From DAOPKN01 sp035391225 (GTDB lineage Bacteria > Thermotogota > Thermotogae > MWEM01): a stretch of DNA of 64,000 bases. Location: positions 48,959 to 112,958 of the forward strand of contig DAOPKN010000005.1 in the NCBI GenBank assembly GCA_035391225.1, read 5' to 3'. Under the pieces are notes generated by a model. The model was not told the DNA's origin. It saw nothing but the letters and a program-made list of their open reading frames with translations, and ran no database searches. The position numbers were made by a program, and so were the translations under genes. Below are positions 50,771 through 59,028 of the stretch, piece after piece. How positions within the stretch are numbered: the first letter of the stretch is position 1; every line of letters begins with the position of its first letter.

Positions 50771-50812
50771 GATAACAACAGGAGTATACTCCCTTTGCCA
50801 TATGTTGTCATC
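50771..50812 (+). promoter_or_regulatory. Nested dyad operator region upstream of the repressor gene
   Basis: GATAACAACA (50771-50780) and TGTTGTCATC (50803-50812) form an inverted repeat enclosing the perfect palindrome GGAGTATACTCC (50781-50792). CCATATGTTGTCAT at 50798-50811 recurs inverted as ATGACACATATGG at 50868-50880, overlapping the start side of the promoter. The pattern suggests several repressor sites flanking 50839-50867. Confidence 0.5.
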
Positions 50813-50838
50813 GCGTTTTGGAATTCTTTTCATTTCGC

Positions 50839-50867
50839 TTGAACCTTTGGGGCAAACGTGATATAAT
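50839..50867 (+). promoter_or_regulatory. Strong promoter of the LexA/CI-like repressor gene
   Basis: TTGAAC at 50839-50844 and TATAAT at 50862-50867 are spaced by exactly 17 bases. Confidence 0.8.
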
Positions 50868-50950
50868 ATGACACATATGGGAATCACTTCCCGACTTTTT
50901 CGGTCCTGGATTACCGAACGGAAAAACATTCCCCTGAAACGGGAGAAAGG

Positions 50951-51604
50951 ATGATTGGCGGAATGTTGCATAAGGAAGAAGGAAAAGAAACCATCGGAAT
51001 GCGGCTGCGAAGGGCCCGCGAATCGAAGGGGCTACCCCGGCACGTGATTGCCGATGCTGCTGGCATTTCCACGAACGGATTGTACATGTACGAATCGGAG
51101 CGAAGGGGGCCTTCGGCGGTGTTGCTGCAGCGCCTGGCAGATGCCCTGGGTGTTTCCATCGCCTACCTGGCGGGAGAAACCGACCTGATGAATCCACCCC
51201 CAAAGGTCACGTCCAACCTCAAGATGTTCGAGGAAAACCTTGCCACGTTACCCGTTTACAGCTCTGTGAGTGCCGGATATGGCAGTATTCCCCTCGAGGA
51301 ACCCATCGACTTCATTCCCCGCCCCCCGGACATCAGCGGTGACATGTGGGTGGTGGTACGTGGCGATTCCATGTCTCCCAAAATCAACGATGGAGACCTG
51401 GTGCTGGTTTCGCGCGAGGCGCATATCGGCGAGAAAGACATCGTGGTGGTGATCATGGAAGGCGAAGCTTTGGTGAAGTGTATCGAGATGCATGGAGAAA
51501 GCAAAGTACTCACCTCGATCAATCCCGAGTATCCCCCGATCTACGACCATGGAACCACCTTCTTCCTCGTGGGAAAAGTGACCCACATGTTGAAGAACAT
51601 CTGA
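50951..51604 (+). CDS. CI/LexA-like repressor: XRE helix-turn-helix with S24 self-cleaving domain
   Basis: The 217-residue protein has an XRE DNA-binding domain (residues 17-75, MRLRRARESKGLPRHVIAD with GLYMYESERRGPS) and a C-terminal S24 peptidase domain. The cleavage bond is in VSAGYGS, the nucleophile Ser in RGDSMSP and the base Lys in EALVKCIE, so RecA-stimulated self-cleavage is possible, as in LexA and phage CI. No phage genes are near, so it may be a host stress regulator. Start ATG 50951 follows GGGAGAAAGG; ATG 50963 is an alternative. It is followed by its own terminator. Confidence 0.88.
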   Translation: MIGGMLHKEEGKETIGMRLRRARESKGLPRHVIADAAGISTNGLYMYESERRGPSAVLLQRLADALGVSIAYLAGETDLMNPPPKVTSNLKMFEENLATLPVYSSVSAGYGSIPLEEPIDFIPRPPDISGDMWVVVRGDSMSPKINDGDLVLVSREAHIGEKDIVVVIMEGEALVKCIEMHGESKVLTSINPEYPPIYDHGTTFFLVGKVTHMLKNI

Positions 51605-51643
51605 GAAAAGAAGGGATAGAACGTTCTGCCGCAGCTTTTCTCC

Positions 51644-51671
51644 GCCGCACATTCGTGCGGCGTTTTCTTTT
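51644..51671 (+). terminator. Terminator after the repressor gene
   Basis: GCCGCAC (51644-51650), loop ATTC and GTGCGGC (51655-51661) precede GTTTTCTTTT. The stem is the same as in the repeats at 57713-57896. The 315-base region 51605-51919 contains this, two operators and the frl promoter, and no gene. Confidence 0.8.
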
Positions 51672-51752
51672 CCCGGGGCACAACCCGAAAGTCCAGCACA
51701 TGAGAAAACCGGGTCACTGCCGCGAAAAAGGGAGAAGGGATGCGGGAGCAAA

Positions 51753-51766
51753 CTGGTATATACCAG
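51753..51766 (+). promoter_or_regulatory. GntR/HutC-type operator 1
   Basis: CTGGTATATACCAG is a perfect palindrome containing GTATATAC, which fits the HutC-family operator form GTNTANAC. It lies upstream of the frl promoter. Confidence 0.6.
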
Positions 51767-51845
51767 AAACCTTCGAGAATCGCCCAACGGAAAACCTACG
51801 CGTGCCTAATGGGGATTGATCGCCTGTCGTTTCATGTGACCAAAT

Positions 51846-51874
51846 TTGCAAATAAGCGGAAATCAATATATGAT
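51846..51874 (+). promoter_or_regulatory. Promoter of the fructosamine operon
   Basis: TTGCAA at 51846-51851 and TATGAT at 51869-51874 with a 17-base spacer, about 45 bases before the GntR gene. It sits between the two operators. Confidence 0.65.
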
Positions 51875-51878
51875 AAAA

Positions 51879-51905
51879 CCAGTGGTCTATACCGGAGGCC
51901 ACTGG
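51879..51905 (+). promoter_or_regulatory. GntR/HutC-type operator 2
   Basis: GTCTATAC at 51885-51892 is a second GTNTANAC match just after the -10 box, enclosed in the inverted repeat CCAGTGG (51879-51885) and CCACTGG (51899-51905). Binding here would block transcription. Confidence 0.6.
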
Positions 51906-51919
51906 GGAATGGAGGAGTC

Positions 51920-52654
51920 ATGGAAAGCGTGTTCTACCTGTTGCCCAAGTACCACCAAATCAAAGAGTTGCTCATTGAAAAAATTGAAAACGGGGAATTC
52001 AAGGCCGGAGACAAGCTTCCTTCCGAAAGGGACATCAGTGAAACGTACTCGGTGAGCCGTATGACGGCGCGCAAGGCGTTGCTCGAAGTGATCAACGCGG
52101 GGCATGCTTTCACAAGGCCGGGGTGTGGAACGTACGTGAAGGAAAGGACCGTGGACAATTACCTGACAAGGCTCGAGGGCTTTTCCTACATGGTGAAGCG
52201 GAGTTCGGGGAAGGAAACGATTTCCCGGGAAATCCACAAGCAAGTCATTGAAGCGGACAGTATCCTGGCATTGAAGCTGAAAGTGCCCATTGGAACACCC
52301 ATCAACATGATCGCCCGGTCCCGGGTCGTGGACAACGAACCCATCGCCTTCGAGTATTCGTTTACGAAGGCCAGCGACTTTCCCGGTTTACTAAAGATCG
52401 ATTTCAGTCGGAATTCCCTCTTTGAAACGATGACCAACAAGTACAACGTGGAGATTGTCCATGCTACGCAGACCCTGGAGATCGTGTACTCGGATTCCGA
52501 AGTCTCCGAGGTCCTGGAAGTGCCGAGGAAAACCGCCTTGTTCCTTTTCAAGGATGTCAGCGAGGACAAGGATGGAAGGCCAGTGGAATTTTGCGTGCGC
52601 TACGTGCGCGGAGACAAGTGCCATTTCCACAACGAAATCCACAAGGTGGAATGA
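51920..52654 (+). CDS. frlR: GntR/HutC-family regulator (FrlR-like)
   Basis: The 244-residue protein has a GntR winged helix (residues 8-75, with KLPSERDISETYSVSRMTARK) and a UTRA ligand-binding domain (about 95-240, IARSRVVDNEPIAFEYSF). It is first in an operon with a sugar kinase, an ABC importer and a fructosamine deglycase, and two GTNTANAC palindromes bracket its promoter, so it likely represses its own operon until a phosphorylated Amadori compound binds. ATG 51920 follows GGAGGAG. The name follows gene context rather than close similarity. Confidence 0.88.
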   Translation: MESVFYLLPKYHQIKELLIEKIENGEFKAGDKLPSERDISETYSVSRMTARKALLEVINAGHAFTRPGCGTYVKERTVDNYLTRLEGFSYMVKRSSGKETISREIHKQVIEADSILALKLKVPIGTPINMIARSRVVDNEPIAFEYSFTKASDFPGLLKIDFSRNSLFETMTNKYNVEIVHATQTLEIVYSDSEVSEVLEVPRKTALFLFKDVSEDKDGRPVEFCVRYVRGDKCHFHNEIHKVE

Positions 52655-52688
52655 AAATTTTCCCCCTTTCCAGTTGAAGGAGAAACGA

Positions 52689-53573
52689 ATGTTGAAAGCC
52701 ATAGGGATCGGAGATAACGTTGTCGACAAGTACATACACCAAGGCATGATGTACCCCGGGGGAAACGCGTTGAATTTCAGTGTTTTCGCCAAGAAGCTCG
52801 GGGCACAAGCAGCCTACATGGGCATTTTCGGGGATGACGAAGCGGCAAGCCACATCAAGGCAGTGCTGGATGAAATAGGCATCGATTATTCCCACAGCCT
52901 CTCGTTGCATGGGCCAAACGGTTTTGCCAGGGTGAGCCTGGAAGACGGCGAGCGCGTTTTCCTCCCGGGAAACAAGGGGGGTGTCAGCAAAAACCATCCT
53001 CCCTCTTTTGATCCAGAGGATTTGGCTTACATCAAAGGCTTCGATATCCTGCACACCAGCTGCTACAGCTACATCGAACCCCAACTGGAAACACTCGCTT
53101 CCACGGGCGTACCCATTTCCTTCGACTTTTCTGATCGGCTTTCCGACGCGTACCTTTCCCAGGTAGGAAAAAGCATCCAGTTCGCTTTCCTTTCCTGCGG
53201 GGACATGGAAACCTCCCAGGTGAAAGAAAAAGTGAAAACAGCCGTCCAGGCTGGCTGCGTTTTTGCCGTGGCAAGCCGCGGTGGGAAAGGGGCCCTGTTT
53301 TTCAACGGGGAGGAATACATCGAGCAGCACGCATTCCTCGTGAAGCCGGTGGACACGATGGGAGCAGGGGATTCGTTTTTGGCAGGCATGCTCATCGACT
53401 TACTGGGAAAGGACGCCTTGTTCACAAAAGACCCGGAGTTGATCAAGGAATCGATGGATTTCGCCGCGAGGAAGGCCGCCCAAACCTGCATGGTTAACGG
53501 AACGTTTGGTTACGGCAAAGCATACGAATCCTCCCGAACGATGGGAGTATCTCATAAGGAGGGATTGGAATGA
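52689..53573 (+). CDS. frlD: Fructosamine (fructoselysine-type) 6-kinase, PfkB family
   Basis: The 294-residue PfkB kinase opens AIGIGDNVVDKYIHQG and YPGGNALNFSVFAKKLGA, closely following the E. coli FrlD pattern, and ends with the catalytic DTMGAGDSFLAG (Asp base). It would phosphorylate an imported Amadori compound at C6 so that the deglycase FrlB can release glucose 6-phosphate and the amine. It lies 34 bases after the regulator with GGAG as ribosome site, and its stop overlaps the binding-protein start as ATGA. Confidence 0.85.
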   Translation: MLKAIGIGDNVVDKYIHQGMMYPGGNALNFSVFAKKLGAQAAYMGIFGDDEAASHIKAVLDEIGIDYSHSLSLHGPNGFARVSLEDGERVFLPGNKGGVSKNHPPSFDPEDLAYIKGFDILHTSCYSYIEPQLETLASTGVPISFDFSDRLSDAYLSQVGKSIQFAFLSCGDMETSQVKEKVKTAVQAGCVFAVASRGGKGALFFNGEEYIEQHAFLVKPVDTMGAGDSFLAGMLIDLLGKDALFTKDPELIKESMDFAARKAAQTCMVNGTFGYGKAYESSRTMGVSHKEGLE

Positions 53574-54832
53574 ACAAGAAGGTAATCACCATTTTGTTGA
53601 TCACTGTTTTCCTTGCCAGTGGTTTATTGCTGGCGGCAACAGTGAACCTGAAATTCTTGCACCGCTGGACGCAGGAACCCGACAGGTCATTCTTTGAAGA
53701 AGTCGTGAAGGAGTACGAGGCGTTGAACCCCAACGTCAAGATCGACATCCAAACTGTTTCCAACGATGCCTTCAAGGAAAAGATCAAGGTTATGCTCGGA
53801 ACCGCCGAAGCTCCAGACGTATTCTTCACCTGGCCGGGCGAATTCACCAACCGCTTCATCCGCGCAGGAAACGTACTTGACATCACGCCCTACATGCTCG
53901 AAGATGGCTCCATGTTCCATTACTACGGTTCACAGCTCATTCCCTTTGTCTACGAAGGTGCACTGTACGGGCTTCCCTACCGCCTGGACGGAAAAGTGTT
54001 CGTGTACAACAAGGAGATTTTTGCCCAAGCGGGAATTGATTCCGCACCGCAGACGCTGGACGAATTCATGGAAGACCTCGAAAAGCTGGCCGCACTCGGG
54101 ATGAAGCCCATCGCGTTTGGGAACGAGAGGCCCTGGGCCGTGTCCCACTACATCGCGGCGCTGAACCAGAAGTCCGTTCCGGAAGAGATCTGGGAAATCG
54201 ACACCGACCCCGCCATCGGGACTTGGACCGATCCAGGATACGTGAAGGCCCTCGAAATCTACGAGGACCTGGTGCCCTACTTCAACAACTTCACCAACGC
54301 CCTGAAACACGACCAGGCACGGGTTGCCTTCATGCAAGGGCAGCACGCCATGATGTACCTGGAAATCGTGGAAATCCCCGAAATCGAACGGGATGGCCCC
54401 GCTGGCTTCATCGACAAGATCGGCGTGTTCCCGTTCCCCGCAACCGATGGACCTGGGAACCAGAGTTACCTCGTGGGATATCCCGAAGGATTCGTTGTTT
54501 CCTCCAAGACCAAGCATCCCGAAGAAGCCGTGGATTTCTTGAAATTCCTCACGGGCAAAGAGATGGGAAGGCTTGAGCTGGAAATGCTCGGTTGGTTCAA
54601 CGGGATCAAGAACCTTGTGTCCCCCGACGAAGTGAAACCCATCGTGTTCGAAACCACTCAGCTGATCCTTGATTCCGAAAAAATGGTGAACTGGCTCGAT
54701 TCCTCGCTGCATGCCAAGATCTGGAGCGTGTACTCCGTGGAATTGCAGAAACTCACCGACTTGGTTACCACGCCCCAAAAGGCGATGGATGCCGTTATCA
54801 AGATTGCCACGGAAGTCAGGAGCGAGTTCTGA
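53570..54832 (+). CDS. ABC importer substrate-binding protein of the fructosamine operon
   Basis: The 420-residue protein has a signal peptide (VITILLITVFLASGLLLAA) and the family 1 solute-binding fold: LKFLHRWTQEPD at the mature start, APDVFFTWPGEFTNRFI, and GALYGLPYRLDGKVFVYNKE. AAGGAGGG precedes the ATG. Gene context indicates a fructosamine ligand. It overlaps frlD and is followed by a strong stem-loop before the permease genes. E. coli uses a permease of another family (FrlA), so this is a different import solution. Confidence 0.9.
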   Translation: MNKKVITILLITVFLASGLLLAATVNLKFLHRWTQEPDRSFFEEVVKEYEALNPNVKIDIQTVSNDAFKEKIKVMLGTAEAPDVFFTWPGEFTNRFIRAGNVLDITPYMLEDGSMFHYYGSQLIPFVYEGALYGLPYRLDGKVFVYNKEIFAQAGIDSAPQTLDEFMEDLEKLAALGMKPIAFGNERPWAVSHYIAALNQKSVPEEIWEIDTDPAIGTWTDPGYVKALEIYEDLVPYFNNFTNALKHDQARVAFMQGQHAMMYLEIVEIPEIERDGPAGFIDKIGVFPFPATDGPGNQSYLVGYPEGFVVSSKTKHPEEAVDFLKFLTGKEMGRLELEMLGWFNGIKNLVSPDEVKPIVFETTQLILDSEKMVNWLDSSLHAKIWSVYSVELQKLTDLVTTPQKAMDAVIKIATEVRSEF

Positions 54833-54851
54833 TTCGTTGAATTGCATCTTC

Positions 54852-54881
54852 TTCCCCGGGGTCGTCGTGGCCCCGGGGGAA
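54852..54881 (+). other. Stem-loop after the binding-protein gene
   Basis: TTCCCCGGGG and CCCCGGGGGAA pair around a short loop, followed only by ATTTTG. It is probably a partial terminator or mRNA-protecting hairpin that keeps binding-protein mRNA above that of the permeases. Confidence 0.6.
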
Positions 54882-54900
54882 TTTTGAGTGGGGTTTTACA

Positions 54901-55773
54901 ATGACAAGGAAAAGGTACCTGAATTACATGTACGTTCTTCCGGCAATTGCATTCGTGCTGGTGTTCGTGTACTTCCCCATCGTGATGAACTTTTACAACA
55001 GCCTGTTCCGCATGAACAGCTACAGCGATGCCAGGACGTTCGTTGGATTCAAGCATTACGTGAGGATGTTCAATGATCCCATCTTCTACACGGCGATCAA
55101 GAACAACTTCCTGTATGCCGCGTTTTCCATTCTTTTTCAAGTAGGCCTCGGCATGGTTTTGGCCATTTTCCTCGAGGGCAGGTTTATTGGGAAAAGAATG
55201 GGAACCTTTTTCCGGAACACCCTATTTATCCCCTCGATCATATCCATCCCGGCGGTTGCCCTGCTTTGGTACTTCATCTACAACCCGCAAATCGGCCTTC
55301 TGAATGGAATACTTGGTGTAGTGGGACTAGATAGCCTCAAAACTGCCTGGCTCGCCAACCCGAAGACGGCCATCTACTCGGTGATCATGATGAGCCAGTG
55401 GCAGTATACCGGGTACATCATGGTACTGCTGGTGGTGGCGATCCAGAAAATCCCGCGGGAACTGTACGAGTCCGCGGTGATTGACGGGGCCAACGAGTTC
55501 CAAAAAGCAGTGTACATCACCATTCCATCGATAAAAAGCATGCTTGCGGTTACCACTATCATCACGTTCATTGGATCCTTCAAACTGTTCTCCGAGATCT
55601 ACATCATGACCGACGGGGGACCCTACAACACCACCCAGGTGCTCGGGGTGTACATGTATCGGGCGGCGTTCAAGTTCGATGAAATGGGGTATGGATCAGC
55701 CGTCGCCGTGATCATCTTCACCATCACATTCCTGGTTTCCATCCTACAACTCAAATCGTTCAAGAGTACCTGA
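54901..55773 (+). CDS. ABC sugar-type permease, first subunit
   Basis: The 290-residue MalF/UgpA-type permease has six membrane helices and the docking loop ESAVIDGANEFQKAVYI, followed by MTDGGPYNTTQVLGVYMY, a common segment of these subunits. It forms the channel with the next gene product. The ATPase is not in the operon. Confidence 0.92.
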   Translation: MTRKRYLNYMYVLPAIAFVLVFVYFPIVMNFYNSLFRMNSYSDARTFVGFKHYVRMFNDPIFYTAIKNNFLYAAFSILFQVGLGMVLAIFLEGRFIGKRMGTFFRNTLFIPSIISIPAVALLWYFIYNPQIGLLNGILGVVGLDSLKTAWLANPKTAIYSVIMMSQWQYTGYIMVLLVVAIQKIPRELYESAVIDGANEFQKAVYITIPSIKSMLAVTTIITFIGSFKLFSEIYIMTDGGPYNTTQVLGVYMYRAAFKFDEMGYGSAVAVIIFTITFLVSILQLKSFKST

Positions 55774-55796
55774 GACTACAGGTCGGGGGATTGCGT

Positions 55797-56633
55797 ATGC
55801 TGAGAAGAAACCCATGGTACGTGTTCAATAAAACTTGGATCAACGCCCTGTTTTGGATCCTGATGATCATGATCATCTACCCGCTGTTTTGGATGATCAT
55901 CAACTCGCTGAAGACGAGTACGGAGCTTTTCATCAATTCCTTTGCCATGCCGGAAAAACCCCTTTTCAAGAACTACGTGGATGCATGGAACATGGGATTC
56001 GCCGACTTCTTTTTGAACAGCATCCTGGTCACTGCCACCTCCGTTGCTGTTACGGTACTGCTTTCCGCGTTTTGCGCCTATGCACTGGCGAGGCTGGATA
56101 TTCGTTTCAAAAACACGGTACTGTACCTGATCATCGGGGGGTTGCTGCTCTCGCCCCAGTCTGCCTTGATTTCCCTGTACCGCATATTCGATGTGCTCAA
56201 CATCTACAACACCTACTTCGCGATGATTGTCCCCTATATCGCCTTCCGGATTCCCTTTGCCGTTTTCCTCATGTACGGGTATTTCAAAGATTTCCCCGGG
56301 GACTTGGAAGACGCTGCGCGCATAGACGGCTGCAGCACTTTCAAAACATTCCTAAAGATCGTCATGCCCATATCCAAGCCCATTTTAGCCGCTACCGCGA
56401 TTGTATCCTCCATCTTTACCTGGAACGAGTTCCTGTTTGCCCTCGTATTCATCGAAAGCGAAAACCTTGTCACCATACCGGTTGGCTTATCCAGGTTCCG
56501 AGACGCGCTGCAGACAAACTGGACCGGCATGATGGCGGGGATCATCATTGCGAGCTTGCCCATGATCATAGCATTCTTATTCATGTCCAAAGCGTTTATC
56601 AGTGGACTCACCGCGGGTAGCGTGAAGGGATAA
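55797..56633 (+). CDS. ABC sugar-type permease, second subunit
   Basis: The 278-residue MalG-type permease has six helices, the docking loop EDAARIDGCSTFKTFLKI and the C-terminal AFISGLTAGSVKG. ATG 55797 follows GGGGG by seven bases; TTG 55791 in the same frame is less likely. It lies 23 bases after the first permease. Confidence 0.92.
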   Translation: MLRRNPWYVFNKTWINALFWILMIMIIYPLFWMIINSLKTSTELFINSFAMPEKPLFKNYVDAWNMGFADFFLNSILVTATSVAVTVLLSAFCAYALARLDIRFKNTVLYLIIGGLLLSPQSALISLYRIFDVLNIYNTYFAMIVPYIAFRIPFAVFLMYGYFKDFPGDLEDAARIDGCSTFKTFLKIVMPISKPILAATAIVSSIFTWNEFLFALVFIESENLVTIPVGLSRFRDALQTNWTGMMAGIIIASLPMIIAFLFMSKAFISGLTAGSVKG

Positions 56634-56657
56634 ATCCGATTAGGAGGGTAAAAAACA

Positions 56658-57671
56658 ATGGTTAAGAACGACAACGATGTCTACAAGAAGGTCCTTGAAG
56701 TAGGATTGGCAAAGAGGAGTGAAATCGAGAAGACGGTCAAACAGATCTTCGACGACAACACCATCGAAAACATCTTCCTCGTAGGCTGCGGGGGATCGCT
56801 GGCAGTCATGCTGCCCTGCAAGTTCATCCTGGATGAAATTTCCGACATAACGACCAACGTGTACAACGCCTCGGAGTTTATCAACCTCAAGCCCAAGACG
56901 TTCACGAAGAACTCGCTGGTGATCGTTTCCTCCTACTCGGGGAAGACACCGGAAACGGTGAAAGCCGCGCAGATGGCCAAGCAAATCGGCGCACCCACCA
57001 TTGGTTTCATGGGAAAAGCCGACACACCGCTCGGGGAAGCCGTGGACTTCGTGTTCACCAACCACGCGGAGACCGGCGTCACCGATTCCAAGATCATCAT
57101 GCTCTACCAGATCATCTTCAACGTGCTCAAGCTCCGGGGAGAATTCGACGACTACGACGCGTTTTGCAAATCCCTGGATGCGCTGCCCGAAGGCCTTGTC
57201 AAGATCAAGGAAAAAGTGGAAAAGAGGGCGGCCCAATTCGCCCAGCAAAACAAGGACGAGAAATTCTTCATGGTACTGGGTTCCGGGATCTGCTACGGCG
57301 AAGCCTACGCCCAGGCCACCTGCATATTCGAAGAAATGCAGTGGATCCACGCCCAGCCTGTACATTCCGGCGAGTTCTTCCACGGCTCGTTTGAAATCGT
57401 GCGCGAAGACACCAACATCATCCTGCTCAAGGGAGAAGACCTTTCCCGGCCACTGGGAGAGCGGGCAGAAACCTTCTGCAACAAGTACACCAAGAAGCTT
57501 ACCGTGCTCGACACCAAGGAATTCGAGCTGGAGGGTGTGGACGAGAAATTCCGGGGCTACTTCTCCCCGCTGGTCTGCTCCGCCGTGCTCGACCGCTATT
57601 CCAAGAACATCGCCGATGTCCGAAACCATCCTCTTTCTACCCGCAAGTACATGGGCATCGTGGAATACTGA
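56658..57671 (+). CDS. frlB: Fructosamine 6-phosphate deglycase, SIS domain (FrlB-like)
   Basis: The 337-residue protein has two SIS domains (about 30-165 and 195-325). Motifs are LVGCGGSLAVMLPCKF, VSSYSGKTPETV and the FrlB-specific WIHAQPVHSGEFFHG. It should split a fructosamine 6-phosphate into glucose 6-phosphate and the free amine or amino acid. It ends the operon and is followed by a GCCGCAC/GTGCGGC hairpin. GGAGGG precedes the ATG. Confidence 0.9.
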   Translation: MVKNDNDVYKKVLEVGLAKRSEIEKTVKQIFDDNTIENIFLVGCGGSLAVMLPCKFILDEISDITTNVYNASEFINLKPKTFTKNSLVIVSSYSGKTPETVKAAQMAKQIGAPTIGFMGKADTPLGEAVDFVFTNHAETGVTDSKIIMLYQIIFNVLKLRGEFDDYDAFCKSLDALPEGLVKIKEKVEKRAAQFAQQNKDEKFFMVLGSGICYGEAYAQATCIFEEMQWIHAQPVHSGEFFHGSFEIVREDTNIILLKGEDLSRPLGERAETFCNKYTKKLTVLDTKEFELEGVDEKFRGYFSPLVCSAVLDRYSKNIADVRNHPLSTRKYMGIVEY

Positions 57672-57712
57672 CCCGGTAAAACCAACCAGATTATCCCCTT
57701 CGTTTTGGGAAC

Positions 57713-57896
57713 GCCGCACCCAGTGCGGCTTCTTTCTTTTCCTGGGACCGCTGCACCCCAGTGCGGCTCATTATCGTGGCGTAGAGTCCAAACAGCCGCA
57801 GTGGGCTGCGGCGCTCCCAGGAACCCCTCGGTGCCGGCCTTTTTCGCTTCCAAAACCTGGAATTGCTCTTCTGGGACCGCCGCACCCCAGTGCGGC
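57713..57896. repeat. Cluster of four GC-rich hairpin repeats
   Basis: Four copies of a GCCGCAC-CCCA-GTGCGGC hairpin lie at 57713-57729, 57750-57767, 57795-57812 (inverted) and 57879-57896, each next to GGGA or its complement TCCC. A shorter fifth copy is at 58741-58755. The first is followed by TTCTTTCTTTT and probably ends frlB transcription. The stem equals that of the terminator at 51644-51661. The region 57672-57926 has no other feature. Confidence 0.85.
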
Positions 57897-57926
57897 TTGG
57901 AAATTTTGGTCTTCACGTGCAGCGCT

Positions 57927-58715
57927 TCAATCCCCTCCTTCTCTTTCCAACAAGTAGAAATTCCTCCGAACCCCGTTCTCCTTGCCCGACACGATGTGAA
58001 CCCCCGCATACCCCTTCCGGTTGATCCACTCGTCGAAAAGCTCCCGGGTCGCCAGCCGTACCCTCGTAGCCTCCTCGATGCTCCCCGCCTTCAGCGACTT
58101 GTAATCCCCGGGGATTTCCAACAACACGCGCCCTTTCACCGGAAAACCCTCGGCCCCAACCACGGGAAACCGCTGCAAGGCGTCCTCCATTTCAACCGTT
58201 TCTTTCGAACCCCGATCCAGGCACGACAAATCCACCTCGCACACCATGCGATCCAGGGGAACGCCACCGTTGATGGTATCCTCGATCTCGATGTACTCCG
58301 GCAAGTACCGCGTCGCCCTTCCCCCCAGCTTGTTGATATACACGGTTGCGTTCCCCGCGTCCAGGGGCTCGTAGGTCCAAAAGAGCTCCTGCACCCCCCG
58401 CTGGTGCATGAAGCGAAAACTATCCAAAAGGAAGCGTGTGCCCAGTTCCTTGTTTCGAAAAGCAGGCTTCAAGCAAACCAAGTGGCCGTATACCCTTCCG
58501 GGAACCAGCGAAGCGAAGTACACGCTTCCCCCGAACAACTCGTCCCCGAGAAAAGCCCCGAACGTGTACCCCATTTGAAACAACTGGTTGGACATCACCT
58601 TGCGCGTTAGCACCGAATCGCTATCCGCCTCCGAAAACCCCCACACCTCCCGCTCCAACTCGATCAATTGCCGAATTTCCTCCTGCTTTTCCAACAACCG
58701 CAGCTGGTATTCCAC
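57927..58715 (-). CDS. GNAT-family acetyltransferase (COG3375-like)
   Basis: The 262-residue protein has an N-terminal GNAT domain: EREVWGFSEADSDSVLTRK, FGGSVYFASLVPGRVYGHL, and the acyl-CoA site RNKELGTRFLLDSFRFM, then DAGNATVYINKLGG. The C-terminal part continues with IEDTINGGVPLDRMVCEV, as in the predicted acetyltransferases of COG3375; the substrate is unknown. GTG 58715 with GGAGG upstream is preferred; ATG 58796 would place a hairpin repeat inside the coding region. A frame that appears to continue through the N gap is an artefact. Confidence 0.75.
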   Translation of the reverse strand: MEYQLRLLEKQEEIRQLIELEREVWGFSEADSDSVLTRKVMSNQLFQMGYTFGAFLGDELFGGSVYFASLVPGRVYGHLVCLKPAFRNKELGTRFLLDSFRFMHQRGVQELFWTYEPLDAGNATVYINKLGGRATRYLPEYIEIEDTINGGVPLDRMVCEVDLSCLDRGSKETVEMEDALQRFPVVGAEGFPVKGRVLLEIPGDYKSLKAGSIEEATRVRLATRELFDEWINRKGYAGVHIVSGKENGVRRNFYLLEREGGD

Positions 58716-58829
58716 GATCCCACTCCTCCCCCGAATCCCCGCGCCCCGGTGCGGCTCCTCAAACCCCGTGCTTGAAACTTGTTCCAACACGTCCATTTTT
58801 TTCTCCCTTGCTTCCTCAAGTCCCCAAAA

Positions 58830-58929
58830 NNNNNNNNNNNNNNNNNNNNNNNNNNNNNNNNNNNNNNNNNNNNNNNNNNNNNNNNNNNNNNNNNNNNNNN
58901 NNNNNNNNNNNNNNNNNNNNNNNNNNNNN
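58830..58929. other. Assembly gap of 100 N
   Basis: Exactly 100 unknown bases, a standard scaffold spacer, so the true distance and content are not known. It separates the GNAT gene's upstream region from the helicase promoter; hairpin repeats nearby may have broken the assembly. Confidence 0.98.
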
Positions 58930-58975
58930 ATTTGTTTCCCCGAGCCATCGAAACATTTCTCCGCCAAAAATATGA

Positions 58976-58981
58976 TACAAT
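58976..58981 (+). promoter_or_regulatory. Possible extended -10 of the helicase-methylase operon
   Basis: TGATACAAT gives an extended -10 about 48 bases before the helicase ATG. The -35 is weak. Confidence 0.4.
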
Positions 58982-59028
58982 GGAGCAACGCCTTTACCGG
59001 CGGGAAGCTGGACGGGGGAGGGTTATCG

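Noticed and set aside
57713..57896. Possible CRISPR array from repeated GC-rich units
   Set aside because: Unit spacing is irregular, one copy is inverted, the units are short hairpins and there are no cas genes nearby.
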